Origin: Candidatus Woesearchaeota archaeon
GTDB taxonomy: Archaea; Nanobdellota; Nanobdellia; Woesearchaeales; UBA525
Length of the DNA stretch: 10,786 nucleotides
Reading direction: 5' to 3'
Assembly: GCA_003694385.1 (NCBI GenBank)
Contig: RFKA01000088.1
Span: forward strand, 1 to 10,786
The notes beneath the pieces were generated by a model. That model saw only the letters and a list, made by a program, of their open reading frames with translations, did no database searches and had not been told where the DNA came from. This document shows, one piece after another, positions 1 through 7,405 of this stretch (its first letter is position 1; every line of letters begins with the position of its first letter). Both the position numbers and the translations under genes were made by a program.

Positions 1-1079
1 ATCATCACGTTCTCGATGACGCTCTTTAACGGATCGGACTCCCCGGTCATCGCCGCGTTGAAGAAGTGACGGATGGGCGTCTCGAACGAGGCGCGCGCGA
101 GCACTGACGGCTTGTCCTTCACGATCCCGTAGCGCGAAATGCCTTGCAGCGAGCCGGACATCGTCATCGCGTCAGTCACGAGGAGCACGTGTCTGATGTC
201 GATATCAATGCCTTGTGCTTCAAGCACTTTCAGGATCTCGCGAATCGCCTGTTCGCGCATCGCTTCGATGCCGAGCACTTCAGCAACCTCGTAGAGGTCG
301 TTCGATGTTGTGCGCGTCGCATCAACCTCGGGCAGCTTGAGGACTGCGCGGAGGTTCGTGCCCGCAGTCATAATGACGTACTCGTCGCCGCGCTTCACGG
401 GCAGTACTTGCGAGACGCCCTTGATGCCATTGACGTACACCGTCTTGATGCGCTCTTTCAACCGGTAGATCTCCTTCAAGGCCTCGTCTTTCGACGTACT
501 CTTTATCTCGATCGCGTCCCCCGCCTTCTTTATTGAGAAGCTGCCCTTGAGGAGTTTTGATTTCGAGAGCGTCTTCATGAGGAATTCTTGCGTCACGTTC
601 ACCGTCTGCATCTTGCGCTTATCGAGCTGGATAGTCATCTTGCTCTCGAGCACGTCGATGTCAATGGTGTCAATGTACTCCTTGAATAAGGTCTCCTTAA
701 TCTTCTCGGCGAACACTTTGACGTCGGCAGCCGATACTTTCTCCTTGAGGTAGACCTCCATCATGGGGCTCTTGATGGCCTTCCGCGCGTCGAGAATCTC
801 GATGAGGCGCGGCAGGCCCGTCGTGACGTTCATCTCTGACACGCCTGCGAAGTGGAACGTGTTCAGCGTCATCTGCGTGCCTGGCTCGCCAATGCTCTCT
901 GCGCCGACGAGGCCGACGCACTCGCCCGGGTCAACCTTCGCTTGCTCGTACTCCTCGACGACGGCATCAAGCACTCGCTTGAGCTTGTCAGCAGTAATCT
1001 TTGCCGGCACGAGCTCTTTGACCCGCTCGAGGATGCTCTCCGGGAGCACGTTTTCATACTTCTTGAAGATATCGCTCAT
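1..1079 (-). CDS. rpoA2: DNA-directed RNA polymerase subunit A'' (partial, C-terminus beyond window edge)
   Basis: This is the C-terminal part of the archaeal largest polymerase subunit, which supplies the trigger loop and part of the clamp and jaw. About 359 residues are visible. Residues 52-100 hold the hallmark block: [18 protein letters not shown] (trigger loop, about 62-79), then [18 protein letters not shown]. Near the window edge it reads ARASFE and [21 protein letters not shown], the end of the conserved C-terminal block, so I estimate only some 20-40 residues are missing. Two adjacent ATGs exist, at 1082 and 1079. I chose 1079 because the GGGTGA ribosome site at 1086-1091 is then 6 nt away, as at the other junctions of this operon. 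It follows rpoA1 with a 6-nt gap. Odd: the usual AAQSIGEP reads GAESIGEP, with Glu at residue 61. Identity is certain; the end is not visible. Confidence 0.96.
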   Translation of the reverse strand, partial: MSDIFKKYENVLPESILERVKELVPAKITADKLKRVLDAVVEEYEQAKVDPGECVGLVGAESIGEPGTQMTLNTFHFAGVSEMNVTTGLPRLIEILDARKAIKSPMMEVYLKEKVSAADVKVFAEKIKETLFKEYIDTIDIDVLESKMTIQLDKRKMQTVNVTQEFLMKTLSKSKLLKGSFSIKKAGDAIEIKSTSKDEALKEIYRLKERIKTVYVNGIKGVSQVLPVKRGDEYVIMTAGTNLRAVLKLPEVDATRTTSNDLYEVAEVLGIEAMREQAIREILKVLEAQGIDIDIRHVLLVTDAMTMSGSLQGISRYGIVKDKPSVLARASFETPIRHFFNAAMTGESDPLKSVIENVM

Positions 1080-1085
1080 CATCAA

Positions 1086-1091
1086 TCACCC
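1086..1091 (-). promoter_or_regulatory. Ribosome binding site of rpoA2 overlapping the rpoA1 stop codon
   Basis: On the minus strand GGGTGA contains the TGA stop of rpoA1 and lies 6 nt before ATG 1079, but only 3 nt before ATG 1082. This decides for the second ATG and suggests that a ribosome ending rpoA1 restarts directly on rpoA2. Confidence 0.7.
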
Positions 1092-3671
1092 GAGAACCTC
1101 ATCGATAATCGCCTTGACATTAATCGTTCCTCCCTCACTGCGCGAGACGTCAATGCCGTCCTCGCCGTAGCGGAACTGGATAATTTTGCCCGCAGCGTCG
1201 CGCACGGTCCCATCGTACTCAACCTTGATGTCCTGCAGGACATTCGCGAGGCGGCGGTAGAGGTACCCGCTCTTCGGCGTTCGCAGAGCGGTATCCATCA
1301 TGGAGTCGCGCCCCGTCATTGCCATGAAGAACATCTCGTGCGGCAACAAGCCCGTCTTGAAGCTGTTCCCGATGAAGCCGCGCGCGGCACTACTCAGGTC
1401 TCCTTTCTTGAAGCACGTGAGCGTCCGCCCTCTGTACCCCTTGCTGATGCGGCCGCCGCGTAGCGCTTGCTGCCCGACGACGGCGGCCATCTGCGCCAGC
1501 TGGATGCCACTCCCGCGCGCACCAGAATCCACCATGATCATGAGTCCAGAGTCCTTGTTGGCCTGCTCGCTCACGACCTTCCCCGCATCATTGCGCGCGG
1601 CATTGAGCCGCTCGAGGATGCGGAGCTCCAACGTCTCTTCTGCTCCGCGCCCCGGCAGGAGTTCAAGCGAGCCATCCTTGAACTGCGCGATGAGCTTTTG
1701 CACGTCTGCCCGCGCCTCGCCGAGCAAGGCGTCGACGCTTGCGCGCGCCTCCTCGTTAAGGTCAGTGTCGCTTAAGTAGATGGTGAACCCCCAGTGGAGG
1801 AGCACCGCAATGCCGAGCTTGTAGATGTAGCCAAGAATCTTCACGGTCTCATCAGGCCCGTAGCGCTTATAGATAGTCCTGAGCAGCAAGCCCTTGCCCG
1901 AACCGAGGTTGTTCTTGTCCAGCACGCCTTTGAGGAGCCGGCCGTTCTTGATCTCAACGGCCGCCGCGACGTCCTCCGGCTTATCGCTGCGTGGCCGCCC
2001 GTGAAACGTGAAGTCCTTCGGGAGGCAGAGGCTGAAAATCTCGTGCCCGGTCACGTACTCTTTTTCCGGGAGGCGCGAGAAGTCCGTGATGCCGATGCTC
2101 GCGAGCAAGTCAACCGCTTTCTGGCGCGGCAGTGTCAGGTACTTCGTGAGGATGTAATTCCCCGAGATGGCGTCCTGGTTGCAGCCGATGATGCTGAGCC
2201 CGTAGCGCGGCGAGACGATCTGCGTCTGCACTTCCATAAGCACCTCTGCTTCAGCGCGCGCCTCTTCCGTCTGGGGGATGTGCAGGTTCATCTCGTCGCC
2301 GTCGAAGTCCGCGTTGTACGGCGAGCACACGGCGGGGTTGAGCCGTAGCGTGAGCCCGGGGAGGACGCGAACGCGGTGGCACATCATGCTCATGCGGTGC
2401 AGGCTCGGCTGCCGATTGAAGAGCGCCACGTCACCATCGAGGAGGTGGCGCTCGACGAGGTAGCCCGGCTCGATCTCCTCGAGCAACTGCTCTTTCGTCT
2501 CTTCCGTGATGCGCTTGCGCCGCCCGTCCGGACGCACGATATAGTTTGCTCCCGGGTACTCCTTCGAGCCGCGCTTCACAAATTCTTTCAGGTACGCGAT
2601 ATTCCACTCCGTGACACGCTCAGGGACGGTGAGTTTGCGCGCCATGATCTGCGGGACGCCGACCTCGTTGATACTCAATGCGGGGTCGGGACTGATGACG
2701 GTGCGTGCACTGAAGTTCGTACGCTTCCCCGCGAGGTTGTGGCGGATACGCCCCTCTTTGCTCTTGATGCGTGACGTGATCGTCTTGAGTGGCTGCCCTG
2801 ACCGGTGGCGGGCGGGAGGTAACTGGCTCACCTCATTGTCGAAGAAGGTCGTGACGTGGTACTGTAAGAGGTCCCATAAGTCCTCAATGATGATCTCGGG
2901 CGCGCCTGCGTTGATGTTCTCGAAGAGGCGCTGGTTGATACGCACGATGTCACCGAGCTTGTGCGTCAAGTCGTCCTCCGAGCGCTCCCCGCTCTCAAGC
3001 GTGATGCTCGGCCGCATCGTCACTGGAGGAATCGGGAGCACGGTGAGGATGGCCCACTCGGGGCGCATCGCAGAGGGATTGACGCCGAACACGACGAGGT
3101 CGTCGTCTTTGATGCGCTCGAGGCGCGTCCGGATCTCGATGGGGGAGATGCGCCGCTCGTCCTCGATGAACGTGCTCGGCTTCTCAATCGTTACTTTCTT
3201 CTGCTTCGCAGAGCAGTGCGGGCACTTGTTCACCGTGCGCAGCTCGGCGACGATCTCCGCGATGCGGTTGCGCCGCTCGCTCAGGCCGAGCGTCAGCGAG
3301 ATATGGTCGAGCTCATCTGCGTACTCCTTCAGCGCTTTCTTCGGGATGAGGAGCCCGCCGCACTCGCGGCACGTGCAGCGCAGGAGGTCGAGCACGAGCT
3401 TCACGAAGTGGATGTGCACGACGGGGCGTGCGAGCTCGATGTAGCCGAAGTGGCCCGGGCACTCCTTCAAGCGGTTATTGCAGGTCTTGCACCGCAGGCC
3501 AGGGTCGATGACGCCCATGCGGATATCCATGAGCCCCCCGTCGACCGGGTACCCCTCTTTGTCGTAGAGTTCGGGCGTGACGACCTTCGCTGCCGCCATG
3601 TCCTTGATGAATTTCGGCCCCATCATGGAGAAATCGATGGCCGCAACCTTGTGGGAAACTGGGACGTTCAT
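1086..3671 (-). CDS. rpoA1: DNA-directed RNA polymerase subunit A'
   Basis: This is the N-terminal two thirds of the archaeal largest polymerase subunit, carrying the catalytic centre. With the start chosen here it has 861 residues, normal for A'. Visible in order: a first zinc site with C61, C64, C71 and H74 (CKTCNNRLKECPGH); a second with C101, C104, C150 and C153 (CREC and CPHC); KRTNFSARTVISPDP; the absolutely conserved NADFDGD with the Mg-binding Asp455, Asp457 and Asp459; and near the C-terminus the bridge-helix region MAMTGRDSMMDTALRTPKSGYLYRRL, here interrupted only by the name of the block, followed by EYDGTVRD. The frame opens at a GTG (3680) directly after the rpoB1 stop, but that GTG lies inside an AGGTGA ribosome site 5 nt before ATG 3671, so I take ATG 3671. 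It sits between rpoB1 and rpoA2 in one operon. The zinc sites are intact, unlike the one in B'. Confidence 0.97.
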   Translation of the reverse strand: MNVPVSHKVAAIDFSMMGPKFIKDMAAAKVVTPELYDKEGYPVDGGLMDIRMGVIDPGLRCKTCNNRLKECPGHFGYIELARPVVHIHFVKLVLDLLRCTCRECGGLLIPKKALKEYADELDHISLTLGLSERRNRIAEIVAELRTVNKCPHCSAKQKKVTIEKPSTFIEDERRISPIEIRTRLERIKDDDLVVFGVNPSAMRPEWAILTVLPIPPVTMRPSITLESGERSEDDLTHKLGDIVRINQRLFENINAGAPEIIIEDLWDLLQYHVTTFFDNEVSQLPPARHRSGQPLKTITSRIKSKEGRIRHNLAGKRTNFSARTVISPDPALSINEVGVPQIMARKLTVPERVTEWNIAYLKEFVKRGSKEYPGANYIVRPDGRRKRITEETKEQLLEEIEPGYLVERHLLDGDVALFNRQPSLHRMSMMCHRVRVLPGLTLRLNPAVCSPYNADFDGDEMNLHIPQTEEARAEAEVLMEVQTQIVSPRYGLSIIGCNQDAISGNYILTKYLTLPRQKAVDLLASIGITDFSRLPEKEYVTGHEIFSLCLPKDFTFHGRPRSDKPEDVAAAVEIKNGRLLKGVLDKNNLGSGKGLLLRTIYKRYGPDETVKILGYIYKLGIAVLLHWGFTIYLSDTDLNEEARASVDALLGEARADVQKLIAQFKDGSLELLPGRGAEETLELRILERLNAARNDAGKVVSEQANKDSGLMIMVDSGARGSGIQLAQMAAVVGQQALRGGRISKGYRGRTLTCFKKGDLSSAARGFIGNSFKTGLLPHEMFFMAMTGRDSMMDTALRTPKSGYLYRRLANVLQDIKVEYDGTVRDAAGKIIQFRYGEDGIDVSRSEGGTINVKAIIDEVLG

Positions 3672-3676
3672 CTTGC

Positions 3677-3682
3677 TCACCT
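3677..3682 (-). promoter_or_regulatory. Ribosome binding site of rpoA1 overlapping the rpoB1 stop codon
   Basis: AGGTGA on the minus strand shares its AG with the TAG stop of rpoB1 and precedes ATG 3671 by 5 nt. It also contains the GTG that opens the longer frame, which is therefore more likely part of the ribosome site than a start codon. Confidence 0.7.
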
Positions 3683-5483
3683 AGTACTTGCTCTTCAGCT
3701 TCAGCTTTGGATAGATACAGAGACTCTTGAGCTCATCAAGCAAGAGCTTGAACGCGTAACTCATCTCCACATCAGTGATCTTCGCAGCCTCGCCATAAAG
3801 GTCGCTGATTGCGCGGTCGCGCCGCGCATCATAGCTCGCGACGAGCCCGCTCCGCTCGCACACGGGCGTCACGAACGAATCACTGTCGAAGCGCTCCTTC
3901 AGGAGGAGGCTCGCGCCGTGCGCCACGAACGTGTCCTTCTCCATTTCTCCCAGCCGGAGGCCTCCCTCCTTCGCCTTACCTTCTGTTGGTTGGCGCGTGA
4001 GGAGCTGGATGGGGCCGCGCGCGCGACTATGCACTTTGTTCTTCACCATGTGTTTGAGTCTCAAGTAGTATTGGTTGCCCATGAAGACGCGCGTCTGGAA
4101 AGGCTCGCCCGTCTCGCCATTGTACATTTGCTCAACACCGTTCTCCCGGAAGCCATGGCGCAGCAACTCTTTGCGGAGCGCGGCTTCTGGCTCGCTGTTG
4201 AAGATTGTCGCGTCAATCATGCGGCCGGAGAGCGCCCCGACTTTGCCCGCGAGGAGCTCAATCATGTGGCTCACCGTCATACGGCTCGGGATGCCGTGGG
4301 GGTTGAAGATGATGTCCGGCTTCATGCCGCTCGCCGTGAATGGCATGTCCGCTTCGGGCACGATGAGCGCGATGACTCCCTTCTGGCCGTGGCGACTCGT
4401 GAACTTATCACCAATGACTGGCGGCCGCTCGTCGCGGAGGCGTACCTGCACTAGCTTGTTCCCTTCTTCGTTCTCCGTGAGGACGACGAAGTCGACCGTG
4501 CCGCTCTCGCTGTGCTTGAGGCTCATGCTGCTCTCGCGCCGGTAGTTCGTCGCGAGGTTGTACTCGTCCATCGCGTTAAGGAACCGCGGGGGGCTCGTCT
4601 TCCCGATGACGACATCGCCTTCCTGCACCTTTGCTTCGGGCGACACGAGGCCGTCCTCGTCGAGGAAGCGGTAGTCGTGCTCTGTGCGGTAGCCCTTCGT
4701 GTCCTTGTCAGGGATACCAATCTCGTCGACGAGGCCGCCAGCGTAGCGGAGTTCCTCGCTCTCGATAGGCCGGAAGTATGTGGATCGTGCGAGGCCGCGC
4801 TGGACGCTCCCCTCGTTCATGATGATTGCGTCTTCCATGTTGTAGCCCTTGTAGCTCATCACGGCGACGCAGACGTTCTGGCCGAGCGGGTGCTTCGCTG
4901 TCTCAACAACCTCATTGATGAGCGTGCGCACGATGGGCTCTTGGGGATAGTGCATAATGTTGACGTCCATGTCGAGGCGCGCATAGAAGTTGCTCGCATA
5001 GAAGCCGATGGCTTGTTTCTGGTTCTTGCTCCCTTGCATGAGCCGCGCGCCGTGGTTGTGGTGCGCGAAGGGGACGAGGCCGGTCGCGATGCCGACGATG
5101 CCGACCGTGCTCACCTCGAGGTGGGTGTGCTCGGGCGTGAGCTCTTCTTCCGTGAACGCGATGAGGGCGTTCTCCTCCTCGGCGGCGTCGAGGTACTCAA
5201 TGACTCCCTGCTTGACGAGGTCGCTCCACTGAATCTCCTTCTTCTCGAGCTGCTCAATATGCTTGTCTGTGAGCGCGGGCTTCCCGTTGTTCACGACGAT
5301 AAGCGGGCGCTGGCTCCGTCCCTGGCTCGTCTCGAGGAAGACCGCGTCGTGGTCCTCGTCGTAGAAGACGTTGAGGTGCGGGTCGAGCTTGCCGAAGCGC
5401 CGCTCGCTGACAATCTGGTTGCGGAAGTCACTGCCGTTCTTGACCGTCCCGACGAATCGTGAGTTGATGAAGACGTCTGCCAT
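3681..5483 (-). CDS. rpoB1: DNA-directed RNA polymerase subunit B' (C-terminal half of split RpoB)
   Basis: This is the C-terminal half of the second-largest polymerase subunit, which forms the other wall of the active centre. It has 600 residues, usual for B'. Conserved blocks: GQNVCVAVMSYKGYNMEDAI (about 201-220), the active-site element GDKFTSRHGQKGVI (358-371), NPHGIPSRMTVSHMIEL (394-410), the KVHSRARGPIQLLTRQP block (483-499), EGGLRLGEMEKD (506-517) and the terminal SYAFKLLLDELKSL (575-588). Odd: the zinc ribbon usually just before that terminal block (CxxC...CxxC) is degenerate. Here it reads C542-E-R-S545 and S560-D-L-Y563, so only one of four ligands remains. ATG 5483 is preceded by AGGTGA with a 6-nt gap, and rpoB2 ends 6 nt upstream. 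Identity is certain. Confidence 0.97.
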   Translation of the reverse strand: MADVFINSRFVGTVKNGSDFRNQIVSERRFGKLDPHLNVFYDEDHDAVFLETSQGRSQRPLIVVNNGKPALTDKHIEQLEKKEIQWSDLVKQGVIEYLDAAEEENALIAFTEEELTPEHTHLEVSTVGIVGIATGLVPFAHHNHGARLMQGSKNQKQAIGFYASNFYARLDMDVNIMHYPQEPIVRTLINEVVETAKHPLGQNVCVAVMSYKGYNMEDAIIMNEGSVQRGLARSTYFRPIESEELRYAGGLVDEIGIPDKDTKGYRTEHDYRFLDEDGLVSPEAKVQEGDVVIGKTSPPRFLNAMDEYNLATNYRRESSMSLKHSESGTVDFVVLTENEEGNKLVQVRLRDERPPVIGDKFTSRHGQKGVIALIVPEADMPFTASGMKPDIIFNPHGIPSRMTVSHMIELLAGKVGALSGRMIDATIFNSEPEAALRKELLRHGFRENGVEQMYNGETGEPFQTRVFMGNQYYLRLKHMVKNKVHSRARGPIQLLTRQPTEGKAKEGGLRLGEMEKDTFVAHGASLLLKERFDSDSFVTPVCERSGLVASYDARRDRAISDLYGEAAKITDVEMSYAFKLLLDELKSLCIYPKLKLKSKY

Positions 5484-5489
5484 TCCTGT

Positions 5490-5495
5490 TCACCT
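5490..5495 (-). promoter_or_regulatory. Ribosome binding site of rpoB1 containing the rpoB2 stop codon
   Basis: AGGTGA on the minus strand is made of the last bases of the final Arg codon AGG and the TGA stop of rpoB2. It lies 6 nt before ATG 5483. The arrangement fits coupled translation of the two halves of the split B subunit. Confidence 0.75.
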
Positions 5496-6974
5496 CGCAA
5501 GGACGAGCCCCAAGCGTTTCGCTTCCTTGAGGACTTCGTCTTCATTTACTGCTGGTGAGGGTCTGCTCAAGAGCGCGAGGTTCTTGCGCAGCCCGATATT
5601 GGTTCCCTCTGGGGTCTCACTCGGGCAGAGGCGGCCGAGGTGCGTCGCGTGCAATGTGCGTGCCTCGAAGTTCTCTTGGCTCGCGCTCAGCGGGCTCACG
5701 ACGCGCTGGAGGTGGCTGAGTGCGTGGAGGAAGTTCAGGCGCTCCATGCGCTGGCACACTCCTGTGCGGCCGCCGACCCAGTTCCCCGTCGCGAGACTGC
5801 TGTACACTTTCTGCGTGAGCAGTTTCTCGCGGATGATGACGCGGATGCTCGGGAACTTGCCGCGCTTCACAATGCGCTGGAAGTTGTAGAGCATGTCGCC
5901 GATGAGCACTTTCATGTTCACGCGGAAGAGGTCGGCGAGGAGTTCGCCAGCCATCTTGAGCCGCTTGTTCATGTAGTGGTCCTTGTCGTCGAGCGGGACC
6001 TCGCCGTTACTCGCGCGGATATAGTGGCGCAGGTACTTGCAGAGGTTGTACGCCTTCATGAGGCGATCCTCCGGCTGGAGGCCGACGTGCGGGAGGAGAT
6101 ACTTGTCGAGGATCTCCGCCATGCGCTCGAGGCGCACTTCTCGCGTCTGGCTTATGCCGACCTTCTTGCTGATGAAGTCGAGCGAGTCCTCCTCGTTCTT
6201 GAGGTCGACGAAGTCGTAGAGGTTGATGATGACCTCGTTGTTATTGGGGAGCCCGACCATCTTCATGATCTCCTCGTCGCGCGTGAGCCCAAGCGCCTTG
6301 ATGACCGCGATGAGTGGGATGCGCTTGACGCGCGTGAAGCTCAAGTAGAAAATGCCATCCTTGAGCCGTTCGATTTCGTGCGGAATCTTATAGCTGCCGC
6401 GCTCGCTGAACACTTTCCCGCTATACTTTGACACGCCCGTGCTGTTCTTCTCGACGACGAAGCGGTTGCTCGCGAGGTCCTCGATGTTCACGATGACTTT
6501 CTCCGTGCCATTGATGATGAAGTAGCCGCCGGGGTCGTCAGGGTCCTCGCCGTGCTGGATGAGCTCCTCTCTGCTCAAGCCGTTGAGATGACAGCTCTTG
6601 CTGCGGAGCATGATGGGGAGGCTGCCAATCTGGGTCTTGAAGCTCTCGCGCTGCACGCCATTGATGTGGGCGCTGACCTCGAGGAAGACGGGTGCGGCGT
6701 AGCTGAGCTTGCGCATCCGTGCCTCGATGGGGTAGACGGGGCGCGTGCTCCCGTCGGCTTCGGTAATCTCCGGCTTCGTCACCCAGATTTTATCAAGGCA
6801 GATCTTGAACTCGTCCACATTGCTCGGGATAATCGTCGGCTCGATGGTCTGGTTCTCCTTCAGGATTTCCTGGAGTGTGTTCTCGACGAAGTTGTCGAAG
6901 CTCTTCAGGTCTGCGCTGACGATGCCGTGCTCTGCAAAATAACTCGCGATGAGTGCGTGGCCTTTCTTACTCAC
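5490..6974 (-). CDS. rpoB2: DNA-directed RNA polymerase subunit B'' (N-terminal half of split RpoB)
   Basis: This is the N-terminal half of the second-largest polymerase subunit (protrusion, lobe and fork regions). It has 494 residues from the start chosen here. Recognisable blocks are GGYFIINGTEKVIV (about 149-162), DDKDHYMNKRLKMAGELL (329-346), GNWVGGRTGVCQRMERLNFL (397-416) and HATHLGRLCPSETPEGTNIG (442-461), which is the highly conserved end of B''. The protein then stops and B' continues, the split typical of methanogens and haloarchaea. The frame opens at GTG 6983, but GGGGTG at 6981-6986 looks like a ribosome site 6 nt before GTG 6974, so I prefer the latter, giving MSKKGHAL. It overlaps the rpoH end by 8 nt. 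No ATG is available nearby, so a GTG start is used either way. Confidence 0.95.
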   Translation of the reverse strand: MSKKGHALIASYFAEHGIVSADLKSFDNFVENTLQEILKENQTIEPTIIPSNVDEFKICLDKIWVTKPEITEADGSTRPVYPIEARMRKLSYAAPVFLEVSAHINGVQRESFKTQIGSLPIMLRSKSCHLNGLSREELIQHGEDPDDPGGYFIINGTEKVIVNIEDLASNRFVVEKNSTGVSKYSGKVFSERGSYKIPHEIERLKDGIFYLSFTRVKRIPLIAVIKALGLTRDEEIMKMVGLPNNNEVIINLYDFVDLKNEEDSLDFISKKVGISQTREVRLERMAEILDKYLLPHVGLQPEDRLMKAYNLCKYLRHYIRASNGEVPLDDKDHYMNKRLKMAGELLADLFRVNMKVLIGDMLYNFQRIVKRGKFPSIRVIIREKLLTQKVYSSLATGNWVGGRTGVCQRMERLNFLHALSHLQRVVSPLSASQENFEARTLHATHLGRLCPSETPEGTNIGLRKNLALLSRPSPAVNEDEVLKEAKRLGLVLAR

Positions 6975-7230
6975 TGACAACACCCCTGTAGAACACGGTG
7001 CTTCCCGCAGTGTAGCTCTTCCGGGTAATCTTGATGATGTCGCCCGGTTTCACGCCGAGGCCGCGGAGCGCGGGATCGCTCGTGAGAATCTTCGGCATCT
7101 CTTTGATGGTTGTGTGGTACTGCTCGAGGACCTTCGCCGCTTCCTCCTTGCTGAGTTTCTCGTGTCGAGGAACGAGGATGTGCTCTCGCACATCGAATGA
7201 TTCGTCTGTAGAAGCTTTTTTTCGCGCCAT
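6967..7230 (-). CDS. rpoH: DNA-directed RNA polymerase subunit H (Rpb5-like C-terminal domain)
   Basis: This is the small archaeal polymerase subunit equivalent to the C-terminal domain of eukaryotic Rpb5; it sits in the jaw of the enzyme. It has 87 residues from ATG 7230, close to the usual 75-85. The family signature is clear: FDVREHILVPRHEKLSKEEA (about 12-31), then IKEMPKILTSDPALRGLGVK and PGDIIKITRKSYTAG, ending YRGVV. An in-frame ATG further upstream (7254) would add 8 residues, but GGAGGG at 7236-7241 lies 5 nt before ATG 7230, and the longer start would fall 4 nt from the end of tRNA-Lys. It is the first protein gene of the polymerase operon and begins 28 nt after tRNA-Lys on the same strand. 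Confidence 0.96.
   Translation of the reverse strand: MARKKASTDESFDVREHILVPRHEKLSKEEAAKVLEQYHTTIKEMPKILTSDPALRGLGVKPGDIIKITRKSYTAGSTVFYRGVVSE
6981..6986 (-). promoter_or_regulatory. Probable ribosome binding site of rpoB2 inside rpoH
   Basis: GGGGTG on the minus strand is 6 nt upstream of GTG 6974, matching the 5-6 nt spacing at the other polymerase junctions. It includes the GTG (6983) that opens the longer reading frame. It is a weaker match than the AGGTGA sites, so the start choice is probable, not certain. Confidence 0.5.
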
Positions 7231-7235
7231 GTACT

Positions 7236-7241
7236 CCCTCC
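7236..7241 (-). promoter_or_regulatory. Strong ribosome binding site of rpoH
   Basis: GGAGGG on the minus strand sits 5 nt before ATG 7230. It is the best Shine-Dalgarno match in the window and fixes the rpoH start. It lies within the 28-nt spacer after tRNA-Lys, so an mRNA whose 5' end is made by tRNA 3' processing would still carry it. Confidence 0.8.
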
Positions 7242-7261
7242 ACTGATGGTCCACTTGATGG
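7239..7261 (-). repeat. Imperfect tandem repeat in the rpoH leader
   Basis: On the minus strand CCATCAAGTGGA is followed at once by CCATCAGTGGA, an 11/12-bp tandem copy differing by one A. It starts in the 3' end of tRNA-Lys and runs into the rpoH ribosome site. It may be a chance duplication. Confidence 0.5.
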
Positions 7262-7351
7262 GCCGGACGAGATTTGAACTCGCGACCTTCGGATTTCTCC
7301 CGGCCTTCGCCGGTAAAAGTCCGCTGCTCTACCAGGCTGAGCTACCGGCCC
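7259..7351 (-). tRNA. tRNA-Lys (anticodon TTT) with a 19-nt intron
   Basis: The minus strand folds into a full cloverleaf. The acceptor stem is GGGCCGG with CCGGCCC, seven pairs. The D stem is GCTC with GAGC, with GG at positions 18-19. The anticodon loop is CTTTTAA after intron removal, giving anticodon UUU at 7317-7315. The T arm is GCGAG, TTCAAAT, CTCGT. The discriminator base is A and CCA is not encoded. The spliced length is 74 nt. The only flaw is a G-A mismatch at the top of the anticodon stem (27/43). It lies 54 nt after tRNA-Asp and 28 nt before rpoH, all on one strand. The UUU anticodon and the GGGCCGG acceptor fit archaeal tRNA-Lys. Confidence 0.95.
7295..7313 (-). other. Archaeal intron of tRNA-Lys, position 37/38
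   Basis: The 19-nt insert after A37 forms a textbook bulge-helix-bulge. Loop bases 32-35 (CTTT) pair with intron bases 14-17 (GGAG; two are G-U pairs). A 3-nt bulge (T36, A37, first intron C) and a 3-nt bulge (the last intron AA and A38) flank this helix. The intron closes on itself through CGGC/GCCG with a GAAG loop. The inferred cuts fall after the second base of each bulge, as the archaeal tRNA endonuclease requires. Confidence 0.9.
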
Positions 7352-7366
7352 GTGAGTCGGGTTTCC

Positions 7367-7397
7367 CGGCCGGCGCCCGCATGCTCTGGGCCGGCCG
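7367..7397. repeat. Inverted repeat in the spacer between the two tRNA genes
   Basis: CGGCCGGC (7367-7374) and GCCGGCCG (7390-7397) are perfect 8-bp complements around a 15-nt loop. In the common transcript this would be a stable hairpin between tRNA-Asp and tRNA-Lys. It could guide processing or simply reflect GC-rich spacer. No T run follows, so I do not call it a terminator. Confidence 0.5.
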
Positions 7398-7405
7398 CGG
7401 CTTGA

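Noticed and set aside
3672..3680. GTG 3680 as the rpoA1 start
   Set aside because: That GTG is part of an AGGTGA ribosome site ideally spaced for ATG 3671, so using it would leave the gene without a ribosome site.
2961..4454. A 497-codon open frame on the plus strand across rpoA1 and rpoB1
   Set aside because: It is antisense to two unmistakable polymerase genes, its product is Arg/Leu/Val/Asp-rich without any recognisable motif, and long antisense frames are expected in GC-rich coding DNA.
4512..5462. A 316-codon plus-strand open frame opposite rpoB1
   Set aside because: It is a low-complexity shadow product (long runs of Leu, Val and Glu), with no motif and complete overlap with conserved rpoB1 codons.
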